DNA of 21,606 bases from Methylococcaceae bacterium (GTDB lineage Bacteria > Pseudomonadota > Gammaproteobacteria > Methylococcales > Methylococcaceae), in NCBI GenBank assembly GCA_012026715.1, contig VEPB01000117.1, positions 1 through 21,606 on the forward strand, in the 5' to 3' direction. A model generated the notes under the pieces. That model was not told the origin of the DNA. It ran no database searches and saw only the letters and a list, made by a program, of their open reading frames with translations. Below are positions 1 through 6,842 of the stretch, piece by piece; positions within the stretch are counted from its first letter, which is position 1; every line of letters starts with the position of its first letter. A program made the translations under genes and the position numbers.

Positions 1-98
1 ATCAAGCCACCCAGCACCGACTGTTCGGCCTGAATGGAATAAGGCGGGACCTTCAGCTCCTCCAACTGGGGATCGGGATAACGGTCGTAATCGGACAT
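1..98 (-). CDS. dnaB: Replicative DNA helicase DnaB, N-terminal fragment
   Basis: Only the first 32 codons are inside the window; the gene continues past the left edge. The ATG is read from the complement at 96-98. The translation starts MSDYDRYPDP and contains PPYSIQAEQSVLGGL, the characteristic opening of the DnaB N-terminal domain. DnaB is the hexameric replicative helicase that unwinds DNA ahead of the replisome and interacts with primase through this region. The ATPase domain cannot be seen. The start lies six bases after the hldE stop on the same strand, so the two may be co-transcribed. No good ribosome-binding site precedes the ATG (TAGTCACTC lies just upstream), so coupling to hldE translation is possible. 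The identification rests on a short but distinctive stretch. Confidence 0.85.
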   Translation of the reverse strand, partial: MSDYDRYPDPQLEELKVPPYSIQAEQSVLGGL

Positions 99-104
99 GA
101 GTGA

Positions 105-1556
105 CTAGCGGTCGCCGCGGATGGAGGCGATGACTCCGGAGGTGGAATAGCCGTCGGTGAACGACAGCAGGCGGACTTCGCCGCCGGCCGCCAGCACGCA
201 ATCGTGGCCGGCGATCCGGGAGACATCGGTGTAATCGCCGCCTTTCACCAGGATGTCCGGGAGAATGCGGCAGATCAGCTCGCGCGGGGTATCCTCATGG
301 AACGGCACCACCCAGTCGACACATTCCAGCGCCGCCAGCATCGCCATGCGGTCGTCCAGGCTGTTGACCGGCCGCTCCGGACCCTTGAGCCGGCGCACCG
401 AATCGTCGCCGTTGACCAGCACGATCAGCCGATCGCCCAGCGCGCGGGCCTGCTGCAGATAATCCAGATGGCCGCGGTGCAGGATGTCGAAACAACCGTT
501 GGTCGCCACGATCTTTTCGCCCCGCTCCCGCGAGGTCTGCAACGCCGCCAGCAAATCCTCGGGAGCGACCACCCCGCGGTGGTAAGCCCTGGGCACCCGC
601 AACACGGCGGCGAGTTCGTCGGACGACACGGTGGCGGTGCCCAGCTTGCCCACCACCACGCCCGCCGCCAGATTCGCCAGAGCAACCGCGTCCTCCAGGG
701 AAACCCCCGCCGCCATGGCGGTGGCCAGCGTGGAAATCACCGTGTCGCCGGCGCCGGTGACGTCGAAAACCTCCTTGGCCCGCGCCGGCAGGTGGAGGCT
801 GCGGCCGTCGCGATAGAGCAGGGTCATGCCGTGCTCGCCGCGGGTCACCAGCAGCGCCCGCAAGTCGAGCCGCTCGATGAGCCTAGCGCCGGCCGCCTCG
901 ATTTCCGCCTCACCACGGCACGGCCCCACCACCGCCTCGAATTCGGCCAGATTGGGGGTGATCAGGTCGGCATAACGATAGCGATCGAAGTCGGTGCCCT
1001 TGGGATCCACCAGTATGGTCTTCCCGCGAAACTTGGCCCGGTCGATCAGGTCGCGCACCGAAGCCAGGGTACCCTTGCCGTAATCCGACAGCACCACCGC
1101 ATCGGCCCACGACAGCCGGCGCTCGAACTCGTCGATCATCGGCTGCGAGGGAACGGTGCCCAAGGGTTCCTCGAAGTCCAGCCGGATCAGCTGCTGATGC
1201 TGGCTGACCACCCGCAGCTTGGTGATGGTGGGAACCCCTGGAAGCCGCTGGACCAGGCAGCGAATCTGAGCTTTGTCGAGCAATGCCAGTAGCCGGTCAC
1301 CGGCCTCGTCGCAGCCGCAATAGCCCACCACCGCAGCATCGCCGCCCAAGGCTGCGATGTTGAGGGCGACGTTGCCGGCCCCGCCGAGACGCTCCTCGAT
1401 CCCCTTCACACGCACCACGGGAACCGGCGCTTCGGGTGAGATGCGGGCCGCCGGACCGTGCCAGTAACGGTCCAGCATCAGGTCTCCCGCGACCAGGACG
1501 CGGGCGGTACGAAAATCCGGAAGTAGCATCGGCAAGTGGTCTGAAGAGGGCCCCAT
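105..1556 (-). CDS. hldE: Bifunctional heptose-7-phosphate kinase / heptose-1-phosphate adenylyltransferase HldE
   Basis: Cytoplasmic enzyme that makes ADP-heptose for the LPS inner core: the N-terminal half phosphorylates D-glycero-beta-D-manno-heptose 7-phosphate at C1 and the C-terminal half adenylylates the later heptose 1-phosphate. The kinase half (about residues 15-320 of 483) is PfkB/ribokinase-like, with GDLMLDRYWHG near the start, GGAGNVALN, and the catalytic GAGD motif at about 269-272. The transferase half has TNGCFDILHRGH (HxGH at about 360-363) and a late LVKGGDY, matching the E. coli protein over its whole length (477 residues). I chose the ATG at 1554-1556 because AAGG lies six bases upstream. 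An internal ATG at 1529 gives 474 residues and aligns slightly better with relatives but has no visible Shine-Dalgarno. The reading frame stays open to 1673, but that extension looks non-coding. Confidence 0.95.
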   Translation of the reverse strand: MGPSSDHLPMLLPDFRTARVLVAGDLMLDRYWHGPAARISPEAPVPVVRVKGIEERLGGAGNVALNIAALGGDAAVVGYCGCDEAGDRLLALLDKAQIRCLVQRLPGVPTITKLRVVSQHQQLIRLDFEEPLGTVPSQPMIDEFERRLSWADAVVLSDYGKGTLASVRDLIDRAKFRGKTILVDPKGTDFDRYRYADLITPNLAEFEAVVGPCRGEAEIEAAGARLIERLDLRALLVTRGEHGMTLLYRDGRSLHLPARAKEVFDVTGAGDTVISTLATAMAAGVSLEDAVALANLAAGVVVGKLGTATVSSDELAAVLRVPRAYHRGVVAPEDLLAALQTSRERGEKIVATNGCFDILHRGHLDYLQQARALGDRLIVLVNGDDSVRRLKGPERPVNSLDDRMAMLAALECVDWVVPFHEDTPRELICRILPDILVKGGDYTDVSRIAGHDCVLAAGGEVRLLSFTDGYSTSGVIASIRGDR

Positions 1557-1594
1557 AGGATACCTTAACTGGGGACACTGTCGTGGGACTGACT

Positions 1595-1623
1595 TCCGAT
1601 CGCCGGGACTCACGACGATCGGA
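1595..1623. repeat. Perfect 8-base inverted repeat upstream of hldE
   Basis: TCCGATCG (1595-1602) and CGATCGGA (1616-1623) are exact reverse complements separated by 13 bases. The arms extend outward by a possible G-T pair and a C-G pair. It lies about 40-70 bases before the chosen hldE start. In the hldE direction no T-run follows, so it is not a standard terminator. It could be a leader hairpin or an operator; it may also be chance. Confidence 0.35.
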
Positions 1624-1945
1624 GGGGAGCTGCCTGGACCGGAGCGGTGACGCCGTTCATTCCGCGGTGACACAGGCCCGGTGCATCGTGAGCCTTCGTC
1701 CAGCTTTTCAGGACCGAATCGGCCGGAAATGAGCGACGAGGCCTTGGGCGTTCCCGAGGCGGAATCAGCGCCAAGGTCCAGCCATTACCGATGCCCAGCG
1801 AAATCCCGTGCAATTCGTGCTGGCGGGTGGAGCAAACCAGAATATTGAGCAATTCGCCGCCGCGCTCATCTGGCGGCGGTCATACGCCAACAGAACCGGG
1901 CCAACCCAAACGGGCATTTTTGAAATTGGCGTGGTTTCAGCGATG

Positions 1946-1978
1946 AAAAAAGGCCGCTACCCTCGCGGGCGCGGCCTT
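1946..1978 (-). terminator. Rho-independent terminator after coxC
   Basis: Read on the minus strand, the stem AAGGCCGC pairs with GCGGCCTT (right arm 1971-1978, left arm 1950-1957) around a 13-base loop that contains a further CCC/GGG pairing. The stem runs into TTTTTT (1946-1951). It sits about 30 bases after the coxC stop, so it ends the cytochrome oxidase operon and isolates hldE from it. Confidence 0.9.
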
Positions 1979-2008
1979 CCGACTACCGGACTGAGTTCGC
2001 TCAGGCCG

Positions 2009-2896
2009 TCACAGCCAGTACACAAAGATGAACAGGCCCAGCCAGACCACGTCGACGAAGTGCCAGTACCAAGCGGCGGCTTCGAAGGCGAAGTGGTGCT
2101 CGGCGGAGAAATGGCCGCGGAGGCTGCGGAACAGCACGACCGTGAGGAAGATGGCGCCGATGGTCACGTGCAATCCGTGAAAGCCGGTGAGCATGAAGAA
2201 GGTGCTACCGTAAATTCCGGTGCCCAGCTGCAGGCCCATCTCGGTGTAGGCCTCATGATATTCGTAAGCTTGCAGCACGACGAACGAGAAGCCCAACACG
2301 ACGGTGGCGATCAGGCCTTTGATCAACTGCCCGCGGTTGTTGGCCAACAGCCCCCAGTGGGCCCAGGTGACGGTACCGCCGGAGCTGAGCAGGATCATCG
2401 TATTGATGGCCGGCACCCCCCAGGCCGCCATGGGATGGAAGCTTCCATCCTCGAGCCCGCCGACTTTCGCCGGTCCGTTGGTGGGCCAGACATTGCTGAA
2501 AGCGTCCCAGAGATACTGATGGGTTTCGATGCCCAGGTTGGAACCTTCGCCACCGAGCCACGGCACCGACAACTGGCGGGCGTAGTACAGCGCGCCGAAA
2601 AAGGCGCCGAAAAACATCACTTCGGAGAAGATGAACCAGATCATGCCCATGCGGAACGACACATCCACCTGATGGTTATAGGTGCCGCTGACGCTCTCTG
2701 AAACCACCGTGCCGAACCAGCCGAAGAACATGGTCACCATGATGATGGCGCCAATCACCATGAAGGTGGCGCCGACACTGGATCCGTTGAGGAAGTTGGC
2801 AAACCCGGCCAGCAGCGTGGTCAGCCCGATGGAGCCGACGATGGGCCATCTCGCCTGGTCGGGAACGTAGTAGGAGTCTTTGGTGGTACTAGCCAT
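2009..2896 (-). CDS. coxC: Cytochrome c oxidase subunit III
   Basis: Third core subunit of the aa3-type haem-copper oxidase in the cytoplasmic membrane; it carries no redox centre but stabilises subunit I and helps proton uptake. The 295-residue product is mostly hydrophobic, consistent with seven membrane segments. It has the family hallmarks: an N-terminal DQARWPIVGS segment, FIFSEVMFFGAFF with the conserved membrane glutamate at residue 92, GFHGLHVTIG, and a C-terminal WHFVDVVWLGLFIFVYWL. AGGGGA six bases before the ATG is a strong ribosome-binding site. It is the last gene of the coxB-coxA-small ORF-ctaG-coxC operon, 21 bases after ctaG, and a terminator follows. Length is typical for the bacterial family. 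Confidence 0.96.
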   Translation of the reverse strand: MASTTKDSYYVPDQARWPIVGSIGLTTLLAGFANFLNGSSVGATFMVIGAIIMVTMFFGWFGTVVSESVSGTYNHQVDVSFRMGMIWFIFSEVMFFGAFFGALYYARQLSVPWLGGEGSNLGIETHQYLWDAFSNVWPTNGPAKVGGLEDGSFHPMAAWGVPAINTMILLSSGGTVTWAHWGLLANNRGQLIKGLIATVVLGFSFVVLQAYEYHEAYTEMGLQLGTGIYGSTFFMLTGFHGLHVTIGAIFLTVVLFRSLRGHFSAEHHFAFEAAAWYWHFVDVVWLGLFIFVYWL

Positions 2897-2917
2897 GATG
2901 TTTCCCCTGCATTGACT

Positions 2918-3466
2918 TTATTGAATTTTCTTGGCGGTGATGTCGAAGAAGGTGTAGGACAGGGTCATGTCCTTCACATCCGCCGACACCTCCGGATCAA
3001 CCACAAACCGAACCGGCATTTCCTTCTCGACCTTGGGTGCGAATTCCTGCTCCTTGAAGCAGAAACACTCCGTCTTCTTCAGATGGCCCGCCGCCCACAC
3101 CGGTGCCACGCTCGGGATCGCCTGCCCGAACAACGTCTTGTCGGAGACGTTCTTGGCGTAAAACTTGACCGTGTAGTACTGCCCCGGGTGGATTTCCAGC
3201 TTCGGCACCTCGACCCGGAATTCCAGCGGCATGCTGCCGTTCACCGAGGTGATGAAGCCCAAGGCGATCTCGCGAGCCGGATCAACCCGATACTGGGTAT
3301 CGGCCGTGGCTTCGGCCCGCACCTTGGGGGTGACGCCAAAGTACTCGCAAACCCGGTCGTAGAACGGCGCAACCGCGAACCCCAAGCCGAACATCAACAA
3401 CGGGACCGCGACGATCCCCAAGGCGAGACGGACGTTGGAACTTCTGCGCTTGGACGGCTCTGTCAT
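2918..3466 (-). CDS. ctaG: Cytochrome c oxidase assembly protein CtaG/Cox11
   Basis: Copper chaperone that helps form the CuB centre of subunit I. The 182-residue product has a short charged cytoplasmic N-terminus, one membrane helix (about residues 12-34) and a periplasmic beta-sandwich domain. Copper-binding cysteines are visible: Cys40 in FYDRVCEYFG just after the helix, and Cys134/Cys136 in the TECFCF motif that defines Cox11. The ending, DVKDMTLSYTFFDIT, is also typical. Its ATG overlaps the stop of the preceding small gene by four bases (ATGA), indicating translational coupling, and it lies between coxA and coxC as in many proteobacteria. This is the Cox11 family, not the unrelated Bacillus CtaG (caa3_CtaG) family. 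Confidence 0.95.
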   Translation of the reverse strand: MTEPSKRRSSNVRLALGIVAVPLLMFGLGFAVAPFYDRVCEYFGVTPKVRAEATADTQYRVDPAREIALGFITSVNGSMPLEFRVEVPKLEIHPGQYYTVKFYAKNVSDKTLFGQAIPSVAPVWAAGHLKKTECFCFKEQEFAPKVEKEMPVRFVVDPEVSADVKDMTLSYTFFDITAKKIQ

Positions 3467-3576
3467 GTTCCCGCCTTGCCCGCCATCAGTTGCATCACGA
3501 CCGTCCCCAGATACAGCAGCAAGGCCACGATGCCGATGGCGAGAGCGAGAACACGATTCTTGGTCTTCAATTCCAT
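3463..3576 (-). CDS. Small single-helix membrane protein in the cytochrome oxidase operon
   Basis: A 37-residue reading frame fills most of the gap between coxA and ctaG. It begins MELKTKNRVLAL, continues with a hydrophobic run (about residues 9-32, AIGIVALLLYLGTVV and beyond) and ends GKAGT. The charged start followed by one helix predicts a small inner-membrane protein with its N-terminus in the cytoplasm. Its TGA shares four bases with the ctaG ATG. An in-frame ATG at 3592-3594 would add six residues (MADVFA); neither start has a strong Shine-Dalgarno. Small one-helix proteins are known at this place in proteobacterial cox operons and are annotated as small cytochrome oxidase assembly proteins. 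Position, topology and coupling suggest an oxidase assembly or accessory role, but I cannot assign a family from sequence alone. Confidence 0.75.
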   Translation of the reverse strand: MELKTKNRVLALAIGIVALLLYLGTVVMQLMAGKAGT

Positions 3577-3618
3577 AGCGAAAACGTCCGCCATCGTTGC
3601 CGGCGGCTGGTCAGCGTC

Positions 3619-5199
3619 TCACTTGATGTCCGGAGCGGTGGTCCAGGTGTGGTAGGGCGGCGGCGAAGGCAGCTGCCACTCCAGGCCATGCTCCTTGGCG
3701 CCTTCCCAAACCTCGTCAGTGGCCTTGTCGCCGCCACGGATACTCTGGATCACCACATAGGCCAGGATCAGCTGGGCAAAACCGAACACAAAGGCACCGA
3801 CGCTGGACATGGCGTTAAACTCGGCAAACTGCACCGCATAGTCGGGGATACGCCGGGGCATGCCCGCCAAGCCGGAGAAATGCTGGGGAAAGAAGCACAC
3901 GTTGACGGAGATGGTGGTCAGCCAGAAGTGCAACTTGCCGAGCCGCTCGTCGTACATGTAGCCGGTCCACTTGGGCAGCCAGTAGTAAACCGCCGCCAGA
4001 ATCGCGAACACCGCCCCCGTAACCAGGGTGTAGTGGAAGTGCGCCACGATGAAATAGGTATCGTGGTACTGCAGGTCGGCCGGGGAGATGGACATCATCA
4101 AGCCGGTGAAACCGCCCATGGTGAACAGCACCACGAAGGCGATGGCAAACAGCATGGGGGTCTCGAAGGTCATCGCCCCCTTCCACATGGTGGCCAGCCA
4201 GTTGAACACCTTCACACCGGTGGGAACGGCGATCAGCATGGTGGCGTAGGTGAAGTACAACTCGCCCTGGATGGGCATGCCCACGGTGTACTGATGGTGG
4301 GCCCAGACGATGAAGGACAACAGGCCGATGGACGCGGTGGCGTAAACCATGGAACTGTAGCCGAACAGCGGCTTGCGGGCGAAGGTGGGGATGATCTGGG
4401 AAACCACGCCGAATGACGGCAGGATCAGCACGTACACTTCCGGATGGCCGAAGAACCAGAACAGATGCTGGTACAACACCGGATCACCGCCACCGGCGGC
4501 GTTGAAGAAGCTGGTGCCGAAGAACTTGTCGGTGAGCAGCATGGTCACCGCACCGGCGAACACCGGCATGATGGCGATCAACAGGAAGGCGGTGATGACC
4601 CAGGTCCACACGAACATGGGCAGTTTCATCCAGGTCATGCCCGGTGCTCGCATGTTGAACACGGTCACGATGATGTTGATGGCCGCCATGATGGAGGAGA
4701 TACCCAGCAGGTGGACCGAGAATACGGCGAACGGCAGGTTGTTGCCGCCCTGCAGCACCAGCGGAGGATAGAGGGTCCAACCAGCCGAAGGAGCGCCGCC
4801 TTCCATGAACAGGGTGCTGGCCAGCAGGCACACGGCGAACGGCAGGATCCAGAAGCTCCAGTTGTTCATGCGCGGCAGCGCCATGTCCGGCGCGCCGATC
4901 ATCATGGGGATCATCCAGTTGGCCAGACCGGCGAAGGCCGGCATCACCGCACCGAACACCATGACCAGCGCATGCAGGGTGGTCATCTGGTTGAAAAACA
5001 GCGGATCGACATACTGCATGCCGGGCTCGAACAGTTCAGCGCGAATCACCAACGCCATGGCCCCCCCCACGAAGAACATGATCAAAGCCGTGATCATGTA
5101 GAGGGTGCCGATGTCCTTGTGATTGGTCGTGGTAATCCACCGCATGATCCCTTTGGCGGGGCCGTGATCGTGGTGATCGTCGTGCGTCGTTGCTGTCAT
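3619..5199 (-). CDS. coxA: Cytochrome c oxidase subunit I
   Basis: Catalytic subunit that reduces oxygen to water and pumps protons. The 526-residue product starts with a His/Asp-rich cytoplasmic tail (DDHHDHG) and the conserved TTNHKDIGTLY, followed by about 12 membrane helices. Visible ligands are His76 and His389 for low-spin haem a, His387 for haem a3, and His252, His301 and His302 for CuB, with Tyr256 available for the His-Tyr crosslink. Asp105 (GAPDMA) and Glu254 (GHPEVY) mark the D proton channel and place it in the A1 class; Lys330 (PTGVKVF) marks the K channel. GAGGA lies eight bases before the ATG, and the gene starts 30 bases after coxB. It ends with a soluble tail (QLPSPPPYHTW). 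No truncation or missing key residue was seen. Confidence 0.97.
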   Translation of the reverse strand: MTATTHDDHHDHGPAKGIMRWITTTNHKDIGTLYMITALIMFFVGGAMALVIRAELFEPGMQYVDPLFFNQMTTLHALVMVFGAVMPAFAGLANWMIPMMIGAPDMALPRMNNWSFWILPFAVCLLASTLFMEGGAPSAGWTLYPPLVLQGGNNLPFAVFSVHLLGISSIMAAINIIVTVFNMRAPGMTWMKLPMFVWTWVITAFLLIAIMPVFAGAVTMLLTDKFFGTSFFNAAGGGDPVLYQHLFWFFGHPEVYVLILPSFGVVSQIIPTFARKPLFGYSSMVYATASIGLLSFIVWAHHQYTVGMPIQGELYFTYATMLIAVPTGVKVFNWLATMWKGAMTFETPMLFAIAFVVLFTMGGFTGLMMSISPADLQYHDTYFIVAHFHYTLVTGAVFAILAAVYYWLPKWTGYMYDERLGKLHFWLTTISVNVCFFPQHFSGLAGMPRRIPDYAVQFAEFNAMSSVGAFVFGFAQLILAYVVIQSIRGGDKATDEVWEGAKEHGLEWQLPSPPPYHTWTTAPDIK

Positions 5200-5229
5200 A
5201 GCGATTTTCCTCGCGAAGGATCTGAAAAA

Positions 5230-6099
5230 TTAGTTCTTCTTGACGTCGGCGGACTGAGCCGGATCGACGGCGGCATCGGCCAAGTTGCTTCCCTGGTCGA
5301 TAGCCGCAGCCTCCTTCTTGGCAGTCTGCTGGGCGACCCACTGTTTGTACTGTTCCTCGGTCTTGGCCTCCACCACGATAGGCATGAAGCCGTGGTCGCG
5401 GCCGCACAGTTCAGTGCACTGACCCCGGTAGATGCCGGGCTTGTCGACTTTCACCCAACCATCGGTCACGAAGCCGGGAATCGCGTCCTTCTTCCAGCCG
5501 AACTCCGGCACCCACCAGGAGTGGATCACGTCGGCCGAGGTGATCAGGATACGGATCTTCTTGTTGACCGGAATCACCAGTGGATGGTCGACATTGAGGA
5601 GATAGTGGTCGACGCTGGCCGGGTCGATCTTCGCGCCCAACTGGCGCGCGCGGTTGCTGTTGGCGTCCAGGGCGCTGAAGAAATCGATGCCTTCCTCCAG
5701 ATAGGTGTAACGCCACTTCCACTGGTAGCCGGTCACCTTGATGCTCATGTCCGCCTTGCTGGTGTCATAGGTCTTGATCATGACCTTGGTGGCGGGAATC
5801 GCCATGCTCAGCAGGATGAGGAACGGGATGATGGTCCAGACGATTTCCAGCTTGGTGTTTTCATGGAAGGTCGCCGGCGTCACGCCTTTGGACTTGCGGT
5901 GATGCATGATGGAATAAACCATCACGCCGTAGACCACGACGCCGATGCCGACGCAAATCCACAGGATCAGCATGTGAAGGTCGTGGATTTCCCGGCTGGT
6001 TTCGGTAACCCCCACGGGAAGGTTCAGCGCGTAGTTGGCCTGCGCGTTCGCGCCTAGCGCCAAACCGATGACCGCTAGTAACACTCTAATAATTTTCAC
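5230..6099 (-). CDS. coxB: Cytochrome c oxidase subunit II
   Basis: Carries the binuclear CuA centre that accepts electrons from cytochrome c in the periplasm. The 289-residue product has a signal peptide (likely cut after about residue 21, NAQA), two membrane helices (about 42-64 and 86-106) and a cupredoxin domain. CuA ligands are visible: His193, Cys228, Glu230, Cys232, His236 and Met239 (GQCTELCGRDHGFM). The aromatic patch GYQWKW (about 124-129) is present. There is no C-terminal cytochrome c domain, so this is an aa3 rather than caa3 enzyme; the charged tail ends at residue 289. Translation starts at GTG, preceded by an unusually strong GAGGAGAGGG four bases upstream. It is the first gene of the cox operon, after a 196-base gap that should hold the promoter. 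Confidence 0.96.
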   Translation of the reverse strand: MKIIRVLLAVIGLALGANAQANYALNLPVGVTETSREIHDLHMLILWICVGIGVVVYGVMVYSIMHHRKSKGVTPATFHENTKLEIVWTIIPFLILLSMAIPATKVMIKTYDTSKADMSIKVTGYQWKWRYTYLEEGIDFFSALDANSNRARQLGAKIDPASVDHYLLNVDHPLVIPVNKKIRILITSADVIHSWWVPEFGWKKDAIPGFVTDGWVKVDKPGIYRGQCTELCGRDHGFMPIVVEAKTEEQYKQWVAQQTAKKEAAAIDQGSNLADAAVDPAQSADVKKN

Positions 6100-6182
6100 G
6101 AAACCCTCTCCTCAGTCTGCAAATGCTAATTCGATGAACTCTAGCCGGTACCATGGGAAACGCTGACTCAATCCATCCCGGA

Positions 6183-6208
6183 TTTTTCAGCACCCACTGC
6201 CTGAAAAA
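6183..6208. repeat. 8-base inverted repeat upstream of coxB
   Basis: TTTTTCAG (6183-6190) and CTGAAAAA (6201-6208) are exact reverse complements around a 10-base loop. The repeat lies about 85-110 bases before the coxB start, in the gap after the DUF2244-like gene. Read on the minus strand it could be a weak, GC-poor terminator for the upstream gene or an operator for the cox promoter. The short A/T arms make chance possible. Confidence 0.35.
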
Positions 6209-6258
6209 ACGCGGATCCAGCCGCTCGCAAAGCCAGCGACGCGGGGCCGCCGATTTTG

Positions 6259-6278
6259 GCGGTGCCTCCCTGCACCGC
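6259..6278 (-). repeat. GC-rich hairpin after the DUF2244-like gene
   Basis: GCGGTGC (6259-6265) and GCACCGC (6272-6278) form a perfect 7-base stem with a 6-base loop, starting 17 bases after the stop codon of the upstream membrane-protein gene. On the minus strand it is followed by AAAA rather than a T-run, so it is not a canonical intrinsic terminator. It may protect the 3' end of the transcript or help Rho-dependent termination. Confidence 0.4.
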
Positions 6279-6295
6279 GGGAAGCGCAGAATCAA

Positions 6296-6775
6296 TCAGC
6301 GGTTCCCGAGAAGGTTGCGCAGTTCCCTCGCCAGTTCGGTCCGCTCCGACTCGATCAGGAAACCCCCGACTTCCACCTCCCTGCCGCGCAGCCAGAACGA
6401 CAGCCTGCTGGGATGCCCGCGGTAGGGTGACCGGATCAACTTCAGCCTGACCCATGGCCTTTGAAATTCGTAGATGCTCTCGGGCCGTGCCCTGCCCACC
6501 TCCAGCCTGACCCTCGACCGGTCGATGGTAATGACTTCCTGGACCTGAGTTTTGCGCAAACTCAAGACAAAGCAGTATGCCAGCAACAGCCATTCGATTC
6601 CGGAAAACGGCAGGACCAACCAAAGACCCATCGCGGCAAAACTGACGCCGATGGTCCCCATAAGCAGCGCCATGGCAGCCAGAACCAGGCGCATCTGGGA
6701 GTCGTCGATCGAGCCGTTGGGCCGCAGCACGATCCGGTGTCCGCCGGATGCGCGATCCGCTTCCAACACGATCAT
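6296..6775 (-). CDS. DUF2244-type integral membrane protein
   Basis: A 159-residue protein with two adjacent membrane helices (about residues 30-48 and 51-72) and a C-terminal soluble beta-rich part. The pattern HRIVLRPNGSID before the helices, LPFSGIEWLLLAY in the second helix and V-x-L-E-V-G afterwards matches the DUF2244 family as I know it; its function is undefined. I chose the ATG at 6773-6775, preceded by GTGGGGGCGGGC; a GTG four codons earlier (6787) is the alternative. It lies between the biotin operon and coxB, on the same strand as both. The 67-base gap after bioD contains a 9-base inverted repeat and the gap before coxB is 196 bases, so it may be its own unit. Being next to the oxidase hints at a respiratory link but proves nothing. 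Confidence 0.75.
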   Translation of the reverse strand: MIVLEADRASGGHRIVLRPNGSIDDSQMRLVLAAMALLMGTIGVSFAAMGLWLVLPFSGIEWLLLAYCFVLSLRKTQVQEVITIDRSRVRLEVGRARPESIYEFQRPWVRLKLIRSPYRGHPSRLSFWLRGREVEVGGFLIESERTELARELRNLLGNR

Positions 6776-6808
6776 GCCCGCCCCCACTCGTTAAGCGCCC
6801 GCCACAAC

Positions 6809-6839
6809 GAAATACACGCACAGTCGCTAGGTGTATTTC
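6809..6839. repeat. 9-base perfect inverted repeat between bioD and the DUF2244-like gene
   Basis: GAAATACAC (6809-6817) and GTGTATTTC (6831-6839) are exact reverse complements separated by 13 bases. The repeat begins three bases after the bioD stop and lies 34-64 bases before the start of the next gene. On the minus strand no T-run follows, so an ordinary intrinsic terminator is unlikely. Its symmetry and spacing resemble a dimeric regulator site or an mRNA 3'-end hairpin. It does not match the TTGTAAACC-type BirA operator half-site. Confidence 0.45.
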
Positions 6840-6842
6840 CGC

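Larger units (their letters stand above)
1557..2008. other. Intergenic region between coxC and hldE
   Basis: This 452-base stretch has no gene I can support. It holds the coxC terminator at 1946-1978 and a perfect 8-base inverted repeat at 1595-1623, both listed separately. An 80-codon minus-strand frame (1610-1852) has no recognisable family, signal or membrane segment and reads as arginine/proline-rich GC noise. The hldE promoter should lie here, since the terminator separates hldE from the cox operon, but I found no pair of boxes close enough to the sigma-70 consensus to call. Confidence 0.5.

Noticed and set aside
204..1292. Plus-strand open frame of 362 codons
   Set aside because: It lies wholly antisense to hldE, which has full-length family motifs; the translation is His/Gln/Arg-rich and matches no family.
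1610..1852. 80-codon minus-strand frame in the coxC-hldE gap
   Set aside because: No ribosome-binding site, domain, signal or membrane helix; composition is like non-coding GC-rich DNA.
4444..6057. Plus-strand open frame of 537 codons
   Set aside because: Antisense to coxA and coxB. The His/Gly/Asp/Gln-rich translation is the usual shadow of GC-rich membrane-protein genes.
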